A stretch of DNA of 64,000 nucleotides from Pseudomonadaceae bacterium (GTDB lineage Bacteria; Pseudomonadota; Gammaproteobacteria; Pseudomonadales; Azotimanducaceae): assembly GCA_024743435.1 (NCBI GenBank), contig JANSWO010000005.1, positions 232,617 through 296,616 on the forward strand. The letters run 5' to 3'. The notes under the pieces are model-generated. The model worked only from the letters and a program-made list of their open reading frames with translations, made no database searches and was not told the origin of the DNA. This document shows, in pieces, positions 25,418-34,332 of this stretch. The translations under genes and the position numbers were made by a program. The stretch's first letter is position 1; every line of letters begins with the position of its first letter.

Positions 25418-25583
25418 GTCTCATGTTCGCTGCCGAGTGGAAAAACACCGTCCACGCTGGATTCCGTTTTTTATACACACTGTTCACAAACCGAAACGTG
25501 TTTTGCGGTAACTTTCTCCTCGAAGAACACTTCTCGAAATTTATCGTCAACTAAGTTGCAAAGCACGGACGCGTTTCGCACCC

Positions 25584-26873
25584 ATGTCTCTAACCGCTCT
25601 ATTCATCCCTATATTCGTCATCGCAATGCTCATCGAGTACGCGTGGGGAATGCGTCGTGGCCGAAACACTTACGACTTCGCCGACACCGTTGCATCGGTA
25701 CAGGTTGGCTCGCTGCGGCGCCTGCGCGGGCTCGCACCAATGGGCTATGTGACGATCCTGTCGCTCTGGCTTGCTGCACCGTTCGACCCGCAGACGCTGC
25801 CTCGGGATGAGATATGGGTCTGGTTGTCGGCCATCGTGCTTTGGGATTTTTTCAACTACTGGTCACATCGGCTAAGCCATGGCTGGAAGTTGTTATGGGC
25901 CACCCACGTCTCCCATCACTCCAGCGAGCACTTCAACCTGGCAGTCGCGCTACGCCAAAACGCAATGCCGCTCGTGAACTTTCTGTTTTTCGTGCCGCTG
26001 TTCATGCTCGGCTATCCACTCGACGTGATCGCAGCCGCCGTCGCCGTCAACGCGATCTATCAGACAATGGTGCACACCGAGCATGTCGGCAAACTGTGGG
26101 CTCCAATCGAGTACGTCATGGTGACTCCCTCCAATCATCGTGTTCACCACGCGCGTAACCCGAACTACATCGACAAAAACTTCGGCACGCTCTTCATCAT
26201 CTGGGATCGACTGTTTGGCACTTACGCCGAAGAACGTGAGGAAGAAGCGTGCGAGTTCGGAATCACGACGCCAGTCGAAAGTTACAACCCGGTCTGGATA
26301 AACATGCATTTGTGGTGGCAGTACGCTAACGAGATGCTGCGCACCCCTCGCTGGCGCGACAAATTCACGATGTGGTTTCAGGCGCCCGCGCAGGCCACGC
26401 CCGGCGTATCGCCCATCGATATTCCCATGCCGGCTCCACGCAAGAAGCACCCGATGTCGAAGGCTGTGTACCTGTACACCGGCATCCAGTTTGTCGTGAG
26501 TTTCATCGTGGCCGGTATTCTGATCTGGAACATAAAAACCTTGGGGCTCAGCGTTGTCGCCCCGTTTGCCCTGCTCATCATTGGCTCGAGTTTCGTGCAA
26601 GGCGCCTGGCTTGACAGTCGAAATCGTGCCTGGATTGCGGACATCAGCTTCTGCGCCGCAGGCCTGCTCATCGTATTCGCCCTCATCGCACCTCGAGTGC
26701 CCGCTGCTGTAACCGCCGCGACTTTAGGCTACCTGCTAACCTGCTCCGTGGTGGCCTACGCGTTGCATCGTTACCTGCCAATCCGACACGCTCACTGGGA
26801 TGAGCTTCACGAGTTAGAAACTACGGGCATTTCAAGCCGTGGTACGTCAGCTAAGCCCTACCATCCAGTCTGA
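25584..26873 (+). CDS. Sterol desaturase / fatty acid hydroxylase family protein
   Basis: This is a 429-residue integral membrane diiron enzyme. The histidine clusters HRLSH, HVSHH, HTEHVG and HRVHH, spaced over about 90 residues, are the metal ligands of the superfamily and resemble alkylglycerol monooxygenase-like members. Transmembrane helices flank them, and an additional C-terminal membrane region (about 290-400) with four helices extends the protein beyond the catalytic core. It probably hydroxylates a lipid; the substrate is unknown. It is upstream of the rhombosortase gene by 67 bases, but co-transcription is uncertain. Confidence 0.88.
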   Translation: MSLTALFIPIFVIAMLIEYAWGMRRGRNTYDFADTVASVQVGSLRRLRGLAPMGYVTILSLWLAAPFDPQTLPRDEIWVWLSAIVLWDFFNYWSHRLSHGWKLLWATHVSHHSSEHFNLAVALRQNAMPLVNFLFFVPLFMLGYPLDVIAAAVAVNAIYQTMVHTEHVGKLWAPIEYVMVTPSNHRVHHARNPNYIDKNFGTLFIIWDRLFGTYAEEREEEACEFGITTPVESYNPVWINMHLWWQYANEMLRTPRWRDKFTMWFQAPAQATPGVSPIDIPMPAPRKKHPMSKAVYLYTGIQFVVSFIVAGILIWNIKTLGLSVVAPFALLIIGSSFVQGAWLDSRNRAWIADISFCAAGLLIVFALIAPRVPAAVTAATLGYLLTCSVVAYALHRYLPIRHAHWDELHELETTGISSRGTSAKPYHPV

Positions 26874-26940
26874 TTGTTCACGCTCGTTGGGCTTGCAAGG
26901 GCGACGGCTGCTGCCCCTGCCAACATGAGACTATAGCGAC

Positions 26941-27546
26941 GTGAAGTTTCGCGTCCCCCTTCTGACTTTTTCAGTTTGCACAGCGCTCATCGCATTGTGG
27001 CTCATCGCTCCGCTCGGCAGCTCGTTGTTCGATGCGCTCGCATTGGATCAGGGCCGGACAATGCAGGCATGGCGGTTCGTCAGCGCCCATGCACTGCATA
27101 CATCTGCAACCCATCTGGCCTGGAACATCGGGGCACTCGCCCTGATCGGCACAGCGATCGAGCTGGAATCTCGAACGCGGCTGGTGCTGGCTTTGCTGGT
27201 TGGTAGCGCTGCTGTCTCCGTATGGTTCTTCATGCAGGACGAGTTCACTCGCTACGTCGGCGCATCCGGCGCACTCAATACCCTGTTGATCGTTGCGCTC
27301 TATTGCCAGCGTCAACGGTTGTCCAACAAAGTCGCTGCGCTGATTGCGCTCATTGCCGCAATAAAGGTCATCATCGAGACCCTGACGCACACGTCTATAA
27401 CATCGAGCCACATTCCCGGAGCTGCCTGGCCTTCCGCCACAGGCGCCCACGCGGCCGGATATGCCGCTGGCGTGGCGCTGGTGCTGCTGTGGGTAGCGCT
27501 CGACGCTCGCGCCAGGCAAACGGAGAAGCACGATTCGAAGGGCTGA
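26941..27546 (+). CDS. rrtA: Rhombosortase
   Basis: This is a 201-residue rhomboid-type intramembrane serine protease of the rhombosortase group, which cleaves GlyGly-CTERM anchors. There are about six membrane helices. The catalytic serine is S109 in YVGASGALN, and the catalytic histidine is H170 in GAHAAGYAAG. The segment WRFVSAHALHTSATHLAWNI is the rhomboid WR/H region. The next gene encodes a protease with a GlyGly-CTERM tail, a pairing that strengthens both calls. The start is a GTG. Confidence 0.85.
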   Translation: MKFRVPLLTFSVCTALIALWLIAPLGSSLFDALALDQGRTMQAWRFVSAHALHTSATHLAWNIGALALIGTAIELESRTRLVLALLVGSAAVSVWFFMQDEFTRYVGASGALNTLLIVALYCQRQRLSNKVAALIALIAAIKVIIETLTHTSITSSHIPGAAWPSATGAHAAGYAAGVALVLLWVALDARARQTEKHDSKG

Positions 27547-27585
27547 CCTGCGCGGCAGTTCGGTAGTCGCTGCCTAGACTCAATG

Positions 27586-27639
27586 ATCTATCCATCAACT
27601 ATCTATCCATCAACCCATCAACCCATCAACCCATCAACA
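27586..27639. repeat. Short tandem repeats (CATCAACC)
   Basis: Two copies of a 15-base unit ATCTATCCATCAAC(T/C) run into three copies of CATCAACC. They lie between the rhombosortase and metalloprotease genes. The arrangement suggests replication slippage; length variation could affect the downstream promoter. Confidence 0.7.
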
Positions 27640-27760
27640 ATGGGCACTGGTTCAAAGACAGGCTGTCAGGCCACCGTAAGCTTGCCAGCAAGGCTCACAA
27701 TACTGGCCAGGTAACTCTCGCATACACGAGCCGCCCACGAGATCAGGATCCTTCGCTGTT

Positions 27761-29659
27761 ATGAAGACGCCAACACTATTCGCCAAGCCGAAGGCCTTAC
27801 TTTCGGGTTTCCTTGCCGCACTCGTTCTACCACTGATGAGCAGCCACGCCGCGGCGCTCGACATCGATGTGATTATCGGTGGCAATCAATACACCGCCGT
27901 CCTCGAAGAGCGTACCGACCGGCTTGAACGCGCCATCGGAAGTGAGCTGAACTCTTCTCACTATTGGGGCCGTTTGCACGGCGAGTCCGACAGCTGGGTG
28001 AGCTTGTCCAGAGTCGACGGCAACTGGCAGGGCATCGCAGCGGTCGATGGTCGCCTGGAGATCATCGACAGCACGCCGAGTAACGACGGCGGCCTACACT
28101 TCAGTCAACCCGATACCCAGGCTTTGGGCACCTGCGCCACGCCCTCGAGCCAAGTCCTCGATGATCATCCGTTTGAGGTCGCAAGGGCGACGCTCGATAT
28201 AAATAGCCAAGCCCCGGTTACTCTGCCGGCCACCTACTCGGACAACTGCGTTGCTACCGTCAATGGCATTTGCTTATTAGCCGAACTGGAAATGGCGTTC
28301 GATGCAGAATTTCAGCAGGACTTCCCTACCAATTTTCAGGACCAGGCCGCCTCCATGGTGAACATGGTCGAGGGCTACTACCGTAACGATCTGAACATCG
28401 CATTCGACCTTCTCACGCTGGAATTCGTCAACAACACCGTTTTCAGCACTACGACGAACGCCGATGATCTTCTCGATGACGTCAGAACCAAGAAAGACAG
28501 CAACCAACTGAGTTTCGTGCAGAACAGGCGCGCGTTGTTTCACCTTGTCACCGGGCGCGACTTCGACAGCACTACGGCCGGCATCGCCTACCTCGGCGTC
28601 GCTTGCTCATTCAACTTTAACTCCGGCGTGTCTCGCCTGGCGCCCGTATCAAATCCGAGCCTCCCTATCTCCGCGCTGATCACCGCGCACGAGATCGGCC
28701 ACAACTTGGGCGCGGTGCACGACGGCGATGACAACGCATGCGCCAGTGGTTTCATCATGGCGCCATCGGTAAACCCGCAAGCCACAAACTTCTCGAGTTG
28801 CTCGATAGACGAGATCATCGCGGAAATAGACCTCAATGAGGCAAGCCTCGACAACTGTTTCAACTACCCAATCGACGTCAGCCTGAACGCCCGAGCCGGC
28901 AATCCGGTTGAGATGGACGCAGGCGCCAGCGCACAACTTCTTTTTGACGTGTCACTGGCCGAAGCGGGACGCGGCGCGGCGAGCGTCGATATCGATGGGG
29001 CGATCACGGCAGGCAGCGGCGAGATTACCGAGGCCACTGCCAACAGTAATGCCTGCACTATCGCAGCCGACGGCCTGAGCTACGCCTGCAACGTGGCCGG
29101 CAGCGCCGCGCCTGTGACGCTGGCAGTAACTGTTACGGCCAACGGCGCCGGAACCCTGGGCGTCAGTGCACAGGCAGACGCCGATAACGATCCTCAGCTC
29201 GTGGATGTCGATGAGGGCAATTCGAGTGCTTCAAGCAACATCACGGTCAACGCCGTCGTTGTGCTGTCGGCACCAACGAACCTGGGCGCCACCGCCGGTA
29301 GCAGCGCCATATCGCTGAGCTGGTCCGACAGCAATACTGACGAAGACGGGTTTCGCATCGAGAGAAACCGCGCCGGAGCCGGTTTCAGTACCCTGACCAC
29401 CCTGGCGGCCAACAGCACGAGCTTCAGCGACAGCAATATCGATCTGGATACCGAGTACGAGTATCGAATCATCGCCACCGCGAACGGCCTGTCTGACTCG
29501 CAACCTTCGAACAGCGCAAGCGCAACGGTTGCCTCTCCGCCACCAACGCCACCGGCGAGCAGCGGTGGAGGTGGTGGGGGCGGCGGCAGCAGTGACTGGA
29601 TACTGCTGCTACTCGCCGCGCTATCGCTGGCTGGTTATCGCGCTCGCGCGCCGCGCTAG
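27761..29659 (+). CDS. Reprolysin-like metalloprotease with GlyGly-CTERM anchor
   Basis: This is a 632-residue exported zinc protease. A signal peptide (to about residue 29, ending AAA) is followed by a propeptide-like region and a catalytic domain with HEIGHNLGAVHDG (H310, E311, H314, H320), the extended zinc motif of reprolysin/M12-type enzymes. A bacterial repeat domain (about 370-500) and a fibronectin type III domain (about 505-590) follow. The C-terminus has a glycine run, a hydrophobic helix (WILLLLAALSLAGY) and basic residues, that is a GlyGly-CTERM signal. It is likely exported by type II secretion and processed by the adjacent rhombosortase. Confidence 0.9.
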   Translation: MKTPTLFAKPKALLSGFLAALVLPLMSSHAAALDIDVIIGGNQYTAVLEERTDRLERAIGSELNSSHYWGRLHGESDSWVSLSRVDGNWQGIAAVDGRLEIIDSTPSNDGGLHFSQPDTQALGTCATPSSQVLDDHPFEVARATLDINSQAPVTLPATYSDNCVATVNGICLLAELEMAFDAEFQQDFPTNFQDQAASMVNMVEGYYRNDLNIAFDLLTLEFVNNTVFSTTTNADDLLDDVRTKKDSNQLSFVQNRRALFHLVTGRDFDSTTAGIAYLGVACSFNFNSGVSRLAPVSNPSLPISALITAHEIGHNLGAVHDGDDNACASGFIMAPSVNPQATNFSSCSIDEIIAEIDLNEASLDNCFNYPIDVSLNARAGNPVEMDAGASAQLLFDVSLAEAGRGAASVDIDGAITAGSGEITEATANSNACTIAADGLSYACNVAGSAAPVTLAVTVTANGAGTLGVSAQADADNDPQLVDVDEGNSSASSNITVNAVVVLSAPTNLGATAGSSAISLSWSDSNTDEDGFRIERNRAGAGFSTLTTLAANSTSFSDSNIDLDTEYEYRIIATANGLSDSQPSNSASATVASPPPTPPASSGGGGGGGGSSDWILLLLAALSLAGYRARAPR

Positions 29660-30237
29660 CAGTCCGAGATTCCGGGCAGCCTGCCAACCAACCAGGCAGG
29701 GAAGGAGTCGGTTTGCTCCTCGCTCAGACCGACTACTCCTGGCAATGCATCGCGCACCAGTTCGAACCCTATCGCGGCGCTGGCAACCATCACCACGGTT
29801 TGCCGCGCCTCATCGAGGCTGTCCAAACCCAGACGATCTCGCAGAGCCTCCACCAGGTCCGCAAACAGATCCCGCTGATCCAGTCCGGTCGGTAGCGCTT
29901 GCTCGGTTACGTTGACCCACGCGGCAAGCCGCGCGTGTCCATCCCGCGCCATCGCGGTAAACAGACCGCGGCAAATCTCGGCAGGTTCCTGCGACGCCGG
30001 CCCCTGCAACGCATCAACCAGATCAGTGACCAGCGATTGCGTCAGCCGCTGCACAAGCGCCTGCTGCATCGCTTCAGCGCTGCCAAAATGATGTAACAGG
30101 GTCGCATGGGACATCCCAGCCGCCGCTGCTACGTCTTTGACGTTAAGACCCTTGAGCCCAATATCCCGCAACCGCTCCGCCGCAATCGACAATAGAAGCT
30201 CACGGGCTTGCTCTGGTGTTCGACGAACTCTGGCCAA
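29656..30237 (-). CDS. TetR-family transcriptional regulator
   Basis: This is a 193-residue repressor-type protein. The N-terminal helix-turn-helix is VKDVAAAAGMSHATLLHHFG within residues 15-60, and the rest is a helical ligand-binding domain. The start is a TTG 5 bases after a strong AGGAGG site. It overlaps the end of the metalloprotease gene by 4 bases in convergent orientation and is divergent from the Coq4-family gene, with palindromes between. It probably represses itself and that gene. The ligand is unknown. Confidence 0.88.
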   Translation of the reverse strand: MARVRRTPEQARELLLSIAAERLRDIGLKGLNVKDVAAAAGMSHATLLHHFGSAEAMQQALVQRLTQSLVTDLVDALQGPASQEPAEICRGLFTAMARDGHARLAAWVNVTEQALPTGLDQRDLFADLVEALRDRLGLDSLDEARQTVVMVASAAIGFELVRDALPGVVGLSEEQTDSFPAWLVGRLPGISDC

Positions 30238-30300
30238 AACGGCCTCCTGCTTGGAGAGTCACGTGGACTGCTGTCTTCAGCTTGATCGCCGCCGCCAGCT

Positions 30301-30347
30301 GTTGACATCAATGTTGATAGTGCTAGTGTTAACACTAATGTTAACAG
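30301..30347. promoter_or_regulatory. Divergent promoter and operator region
   Basis: A perfect 14-base palindrome TAGTGTTAACACTA (30324-30337) sits between GTTGACATCA and ATGTTAACAG, and ATCAA-TG-TTGAT (30308-30319) forms another inverted repeat. TTGACA at 30302 can act as a -35 box for the rightward Coq4-family gene. These repeats are the natural binding sites for the divergent TetR protein. Confidence 0.65.
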
Positions 30348-30426
30348 CGTCGGCGACAGCCGGTGCATAGCTCAGCACACTGAACGCGATTTCTGAGCTT
30401 CACAGAACTGGATAGAGGTTCCCTGG

Positions 30427-31182
30427 ATGACAAACGCCAATGCAACCGTAGCGCCGTCCTTCGCGCCGGCGACTCCAAAGCCAAACCACCGTCTCGCGCC
30501 AATCAAGGCGATGAAGGCGCTGAAACGCTTGATCAACGATCCTGAGCGCACCGAGGAAGTCTTTGAGATTCTGCGCGGGCTGTCTGGAAATTCCCTGTGG
30601 CACAGCTACGAGCGTTTTCGCCAGATTCCTGGCAGCGGCGAGTTGCTGGAGCGAAACCTGCTGACGACCCTGTCTGACCGCGATCGCCTCAAAGCCCTGC
30701 CGGCCGGCACATTGGGACACACCTACTATCAGTTCATCTACAACGAAAACCTGAGCGCCGACGGTCTGGTAGAAGCCAGCGAGTTCGATGAGGGCGTCGA
30801 ACCAAACCCGCACCTGTTAGCCTTTGGTGAACGTAATCGAGATATGCACGATCTGTGGCACGTGACCACGAACTACGGCCGCGACACCTTCGGTGAGTTG
30901 TGCCTGCTGGCTTTCACCTATGCTCAGACCCGCAACTTCGGCATCCTCGCGATCATCATCATCGGGGCATTGAAAATAGCCCGTGAGCGCGGCCGTGGCG
31001 TATTCGGCGCCGCGTGGCAGGCTTACCGCGACGGCAAAAATGCCGAATGGTTACCTGCTGCAGACTGGGAGGCCCTACTCGAGCTGCCCTTGTCAGACGT
31101 ACGCGAGCAGCTTCGAGTTGCTGCTCCCGAGCGTTACCGGGACATCCTCAACAGCCAGAGCCCGGGCCTTTCCGCTGCCTGA
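30427..31182 (+). CDS. Coq4-family protein (copy 1)
   Basis: This is a 251-residue protein of the COQ4 family. The zinc motif H-D-x-x-H-x11-E is intact in HDLWHVTTNYGRDTFGE. In eukaryotes COQ4 acts in the ubiquinone ring-modification complex (C1 decarboxylation/hydroxylation). Bacterial relatives are poorly known. A short proline-rich N-terminus precedes the helical core, and one hydrophobic stretch (FGILAIIIIGAL) could touch the membrane, as in COQ4. It is divergent from TetR, with an AGAGG site near the ATG. A second, distant family member is at 61766-62719. Confidence 0.83.
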   Translation: MTNANATVAPSFAPATPKPNHRLAPIKAMKALKRLINDPERTEEVFEILRGLSGNSLWHSYERFRQIPGSGELLERNLLTTLSDRDRLKALPAGTLGHTYYQFIYNENLSADGLVEASEFDEGVEPNPHLLAFGERNRDMHDLWHVTTNYGRDTFGELCLLAFTYAQTRNFGILAIIIIGALKIARERGRGVFGAAWQAYRDGKNAEWLPAADWEALLELPLSDVREQLRVAAPERYRDILNSQSPGLSAA

Positions 31183-31204
31183 AGTCTTGCGCATCGGTAG
31201 CGGG

Positions 31205-32413
31205 CTAGCCCGCTACGCGATACACCTCAGAGCGCCAATCGTGACTGAACGGGTGCCAATAGCCCGGCATCCGCTGCGTCAGATTGAAGCCGATCAAATC
31301 TGCCTTGGGTGAGAAGAAGCTGTGGGTGCCAGCCATGCCACCCCAGAAATACTCACCTAGCGCGCTCGGATGATCATCGTCAGTCAACGACTCTCGAATG
31401 GCAAAACCAAGCCCAAACACAGTTCCCGGCATCGCCCACATCGGGAAGCTGACGTGCAAATCACCCTGAAGCTCGTTCGTCCTCATCGCACGCACGGAGT
31501 CTTCCGAGACGATCCGCACACCATCAAGGCTTCCACCCGAGCGCAGCATCAGCAGAAAGCGCAAGTAGTCAGATATCGTGGAAACCAGACCACCACCACC
31601 AGAAAGCAATGACGGCTTCGTCAGATACTGACCGGATTCGGAACTATCCACCTTGGGTAAGCCGGGCTTCATGGGGTCAAGAAGATCAGCAGCGGCATAC
31701 ATGGACACCAACCTGCCATGCTGACTCTGGGGAACGTGGAATCCGGTATCCGGCATCGCCAGCGGCGCAAAGATATGTTGGCTTAAGAAATCATCAAACG
31801 CTTCGCCGGAAGCAACCTCAATCAAGCGGGCAAGGATGTCCGTGCCGAAGGAATAGCGCCATGCGCTGCCGGGCTGATAAGCAAGAGGTACTGACGCAAC
31901 CTTCTGACTCAGACCAGCAAGGGTCATTGTGCGATCACCAAGAATATCGATGCCAATTGCGGCATAGGCCTGATCGACCACCGACATAGGCTCGATGAAC
32001 CCGTAGGAAAGGCCCGCGCTGTGGCTCATCGCCTGTCGAACGGTAGGCGGGCTTTTGACTGGTTCAACATCCTCGACAGACTGCGCATCCGATTTGAGAA
32101 CGCTGATGTCAGAAAATTCAGGCAGGTATTTTGCCAACGGCGCGTCAAGTTCCAGACGTCCATCCTCAACCAGGATCATCGCCGCAACGGAGGTCACGAG
32201 TTTGGTGTTGGAATACATGCGGAATATCGCGTCTGGCGCCAGCGGATCTGCAGACTCAACATCTCGATAGCCCTGGGTATTGAAGTGAACCACTTCGCCG
32301 TTCTTAACCACAACAGAGGCGCAACAACCCAGAATCTCGGAATCGATATACCACTGCATACGCTCACTAAGCGCCGAAAAATCATATCCTCGATCTACTA
32401 CTTCAAACGCCAT
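31205..32413 (-). CDS. Serine hydrolase of the beta-lactamase class C fold
   Basis: This is a 402-residue cytosolic-looking hydrolase (no signal peptide). The SxxK motif is S68-N-T-K71 in MYSNTK, the tyrosine motif is Y187-S-F in WRYSFGTD, and a late THSFF stretch lies near the expected third motif. Relatives include EstB-type esterases and D-aminopeptidases; true beta-lactamases are exported, so antibiotic hydrolysis is unlikely. It is convergent with the Coq4-family gene, 22 bases apart. The substrate is unknown. Confidence 0.87.
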   Translation of the reverse strand: MAFEVVDRGYDFSALSERMQWYIDSEILGCCASVVVKNGEVVHFNTQGYRDVESADPLAPDAIFRMYSNTKLVTSVAAMILVEDGRLELDAPLAKYLPEFSDISVLKSDAQSVEDVEPVKSPPTVRQAMSHSAGLSYGFIEPMSVVDQAYAAIGIDILGDRTMTLAGLSQKVASVPLAYQPGSAWRYSFGTDILARLIEVASGEAFDDFLSQHIFAPLAMPDTGFHVPQSQHGRLVSMYAAADLLDPMKPGLPKVDSSESGQYLTKPSLLSGGGGLVSTISDYLRFLLMLRSGGSLDGVRIVSEDSVRAMRTNELQGDLHVSFPMWAMPGTVFGLGFAIRESLTDDDHPSALGEYFWGGMAGTHSFFSPKADLIGFNLTQRMPGYWHPFSHDWRSEVYRVAG

Positions 32414-32688
32414 GCGAATCCTCGTGTGTTAACTGAACAATGTCGTGCCGACGTTATTGTACCGGCAATCCAGCATTCGCAAGAACGCCCCAGCTGGGCA
32501 CGATAATGTTGGCAAAACCGGCCGCTTTCGGCATTCTCAGCTCGCTCGCAGAACACGCGGCTTTCGGCGCCCGGAACCAACTTTCCTCGCACGGTTTTAC
32601 GCTCGTTTTACCGTGCTTCTCGCCAGCCAGGCGGTGGTCTGCCTAAAATGCACAACACGAATCCCGGATCACTAAAGCGGAGAGCGAC

Positions 32689-33093
32689 ATGACGAAACTA
32701 ACCACCATCGAAGGCATCGGCCCCGCCTACGAAGAAAAGCTGAACAGCGCCGGCATCAACAGCTGTGAAGAGCTCCTGGAGAAGGGCGCCACCGCTAAAG
32801 GTCGGGCGGAGATTGTCGAGGCCAGCGGCATGGACAAAGGCCGCATTCTGAAGTTTGTCAATCACGCCGATCTATGCCGCGTGAAAGGCGTGGGCGGCGA
32901 GTACTCAGAGCTGCTGGAAGCCGCCGGTGTTGATACCGTACCGGAACTCGCCCAGCGCAACTCAGACAACCTTGCTGCGAAAATGCAGGAAGTGAACGAT
33001 GAGAAGAACCTCGTACGCTCAGTACCATCCGCCAAGCAAGTCGCGGACTGGGTAGAACAGGCAAAGGCGCTACCGAGGGTCATCACTCACTAA
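32689..33093 (+). CDS. DUF4332 helix-hairpin-helix protein
   Basis: This is a 134-residue small protein with two helix-hairpin-helix-like segments, TTIEGIGPAYEEKLNSAGI and CRVKGVGGEYSELLEAAGV, followed by a helical tail ending WVEQAKALPRV. The family is widespread and of unknown function, with folds like DNA-binding HhH modules. It has a GGAGAG site and is followed by a strong terminator, so it is monocistronic. Its motif resembles the C-terminus of the coiled-coil protein at 23045-25417. Confidence 0.85.
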   Translation: MTKLTTIEGIGPAYEEKLNSAGINSCEELLEKGATAKGRAEIVEASGMDKGRILKFVNHADLCRVKGVGGEYSELLEAAGVDTVPELAQRNSDNLAAKMQEVNDEKNLVRSVPSAKQVADWVEQAKALPRVITH

Positions 33094-33132
33094 CTCACCA
33101 CAATAACTCGCGGGCAATGCATGCCTGCTGTG

Positions 33133-33156
33133 AACGGGGCATTGCGCCCCGTTTTT
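33133..33156 (+). terminator. Rho-independent terminator
   Basis: Stem AACGGGGC with GCCCCGTT and loop ATTGC is followed by a run of T. It ends the DUF4332 gene and separates it from the DUF481 gene. Confidence 0.88.
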
Positions 33157-33203
33157 ACTGGCGGACCACAATTCAGACGTTGGCCGCCCGCTAAGGAAAT
33201 TTC

Positions 33204-34226
33204 ATGAAGAACCAACGCCAGGCTTTCGCGATCGCGTTAGCCGTGTTCATGCTGAGTACCAGCACAAGCCATGCCGATACAATTGTGATGACAAATGGCG
33301 ACAGAGCCAGCGGAACGGTCGTCGCCGTCGCAGGCGGTCGCGTTGCCTTCGCCACTGAACTCTTCGGCACTCTCGATGTGGCACTCGACGACGTCGCCAG
33401 CCTGACAACGGATGCTCCGGTGAACGTTAAGGTCGGCGGTGACAATGTGACCGGCCAACTCGCGAGCACCGGTAGCGCCGTTGAGATCGTCGATGCCAAC
33501 GGCGCGCGCACGGACATCGCGCTGTCGGATATCGCGAGTATCTCGGTGCCTAACGACACGAGCGCCGCAGCGGCGGATTCAAGCTGGGTATCGACAGCGG
33601 ACCTCTCCATTGTCATTACCAATGGCAACTCAGACACCCAAAGTGCAAGCGTGCGCACGAACTCTGTCTATGCGCACGGGCCTTACGAACATCAGCTCAC
33701 CATTGCCGTTGATCAGGAGGAGGCTGAAGAGGAAACCACTCGCGACCAATACGACATCGGCTACGACTTCCGATATTTCTTCCGTGATGCATGGTATGCC
33801 GCCGCCAACGTTGGCTACTTCAGCGACAAGATCAAAGAAGTGGATCGACGAGTAACTGTCGGCGCTGCTATTGGCCATCGCGTATGGGATAACTCACTGG
33901 GCGCGCTGAGCCTCGAACTTGGCGCCAGCCAGGTTTTCGAATCTCTGGACGGTGAATCCGACAGCAACCCTGCCGCTCGCTGGGCACTGCAATACAATCG
34001 CTGGTTACAGCCGGAACGCTTCGAGCTTTTCCACAATCACGAACTGCTGAAAATCATCGGCTCTGACCGGGGCGAAGTATTGACCTCATCAACGGGCCTT
34101 CGGATGCACATATCCGATACCTGGAACGCGAACATTCGCACCGACGTTCAGCATGAGACCAAGCCACAACCGGGTAACGGCAAAACTGACGTTACCTACG
34201 CAATCGGCGTCGGCATAACGTTTTAG
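33204..34226 (+). CDS. DUF481 outer-membrane protein
   Basis: This is a 340-residue exported protein. A signal peptide (to about residue 24, SHA) precedes an N-terminal segment with short GDRASGTVVAV-like repeats (two SH3-like modules, to about residue 115). The C-terminal DUF481 region (about 130-340) is rich in alternating aromatic residues and ends in YAIGVGITF, as expected for an outer-membrane beta-barrel. E. coli YdiY is a relative of unknown function. An AAGGAA site precedes the ATG. No partner is evident. Confidence 0.87.
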   Translation: MKNQRQAFAIALAVFMLSTSTSHADTIVMTNGDRASGTVVAVAGGRVAFATELFGTLDVALDDVASLTTDAPVNVKVGGDNVTGQLASTGSAVEIVDANGARTDIALSDIASISVPNDTSAAAADSSWVSTADLSIVITNGNSDTQSASVRTNSVYAHGPYEHQLTIAVDQEEAEEETTRDQYDIGYDFRYFFRDAWYAAANVGYFSDKIKEVDRRVTVGAAIGHRVWDNSLGALSLELGASQVFESLDGESDSNPAARWALQYNRWLQPERFELFHNHELLKIIGSDRGEVLTSSTGLRMHISDTWNANIRTDVQHETKPQPGNGKTDVTYAIGVGITF

Positions 34227-34243
34227 ACGAGCAGCAGGCGTTA

Positions 34244-34276
34244 CGAGTCAGCTCAGCGTTTTGCCGAGCTGACTCG
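34244..34276. terminator. Stem-loop between convergent genes
   Basis: Perfect 11-base arms CGAGTCAGCTC and GAGCTGACTCG enclose an 11-base loop that can pair internally. It lies 18 bases after the DUF481 stop and 57 bases before the end of the kinase gene. It lacks a clear T-run, so bidirectional termination is likely but not certain. Confidence 0.5.
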
Positions 34277-34332
34277 GGCCATATACCCACTATCGCGATT
34301 CAAGCGCGACTGTCGAGCCACTCCCGAGCCAC

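Noticed and set aside
27586..27639. Possible CRISPR-like array
   Set aside because: The units are 8-15 bases with no spacers; it is a simple tandem repeat.
31205..32413. Antibiotic-resistance beta-lactamase
   Set aside because: The fold is class C-like, but there is no signal peptide and the tyrosine motif is Y-S-F, so an esterase or peptidase role is more likely.
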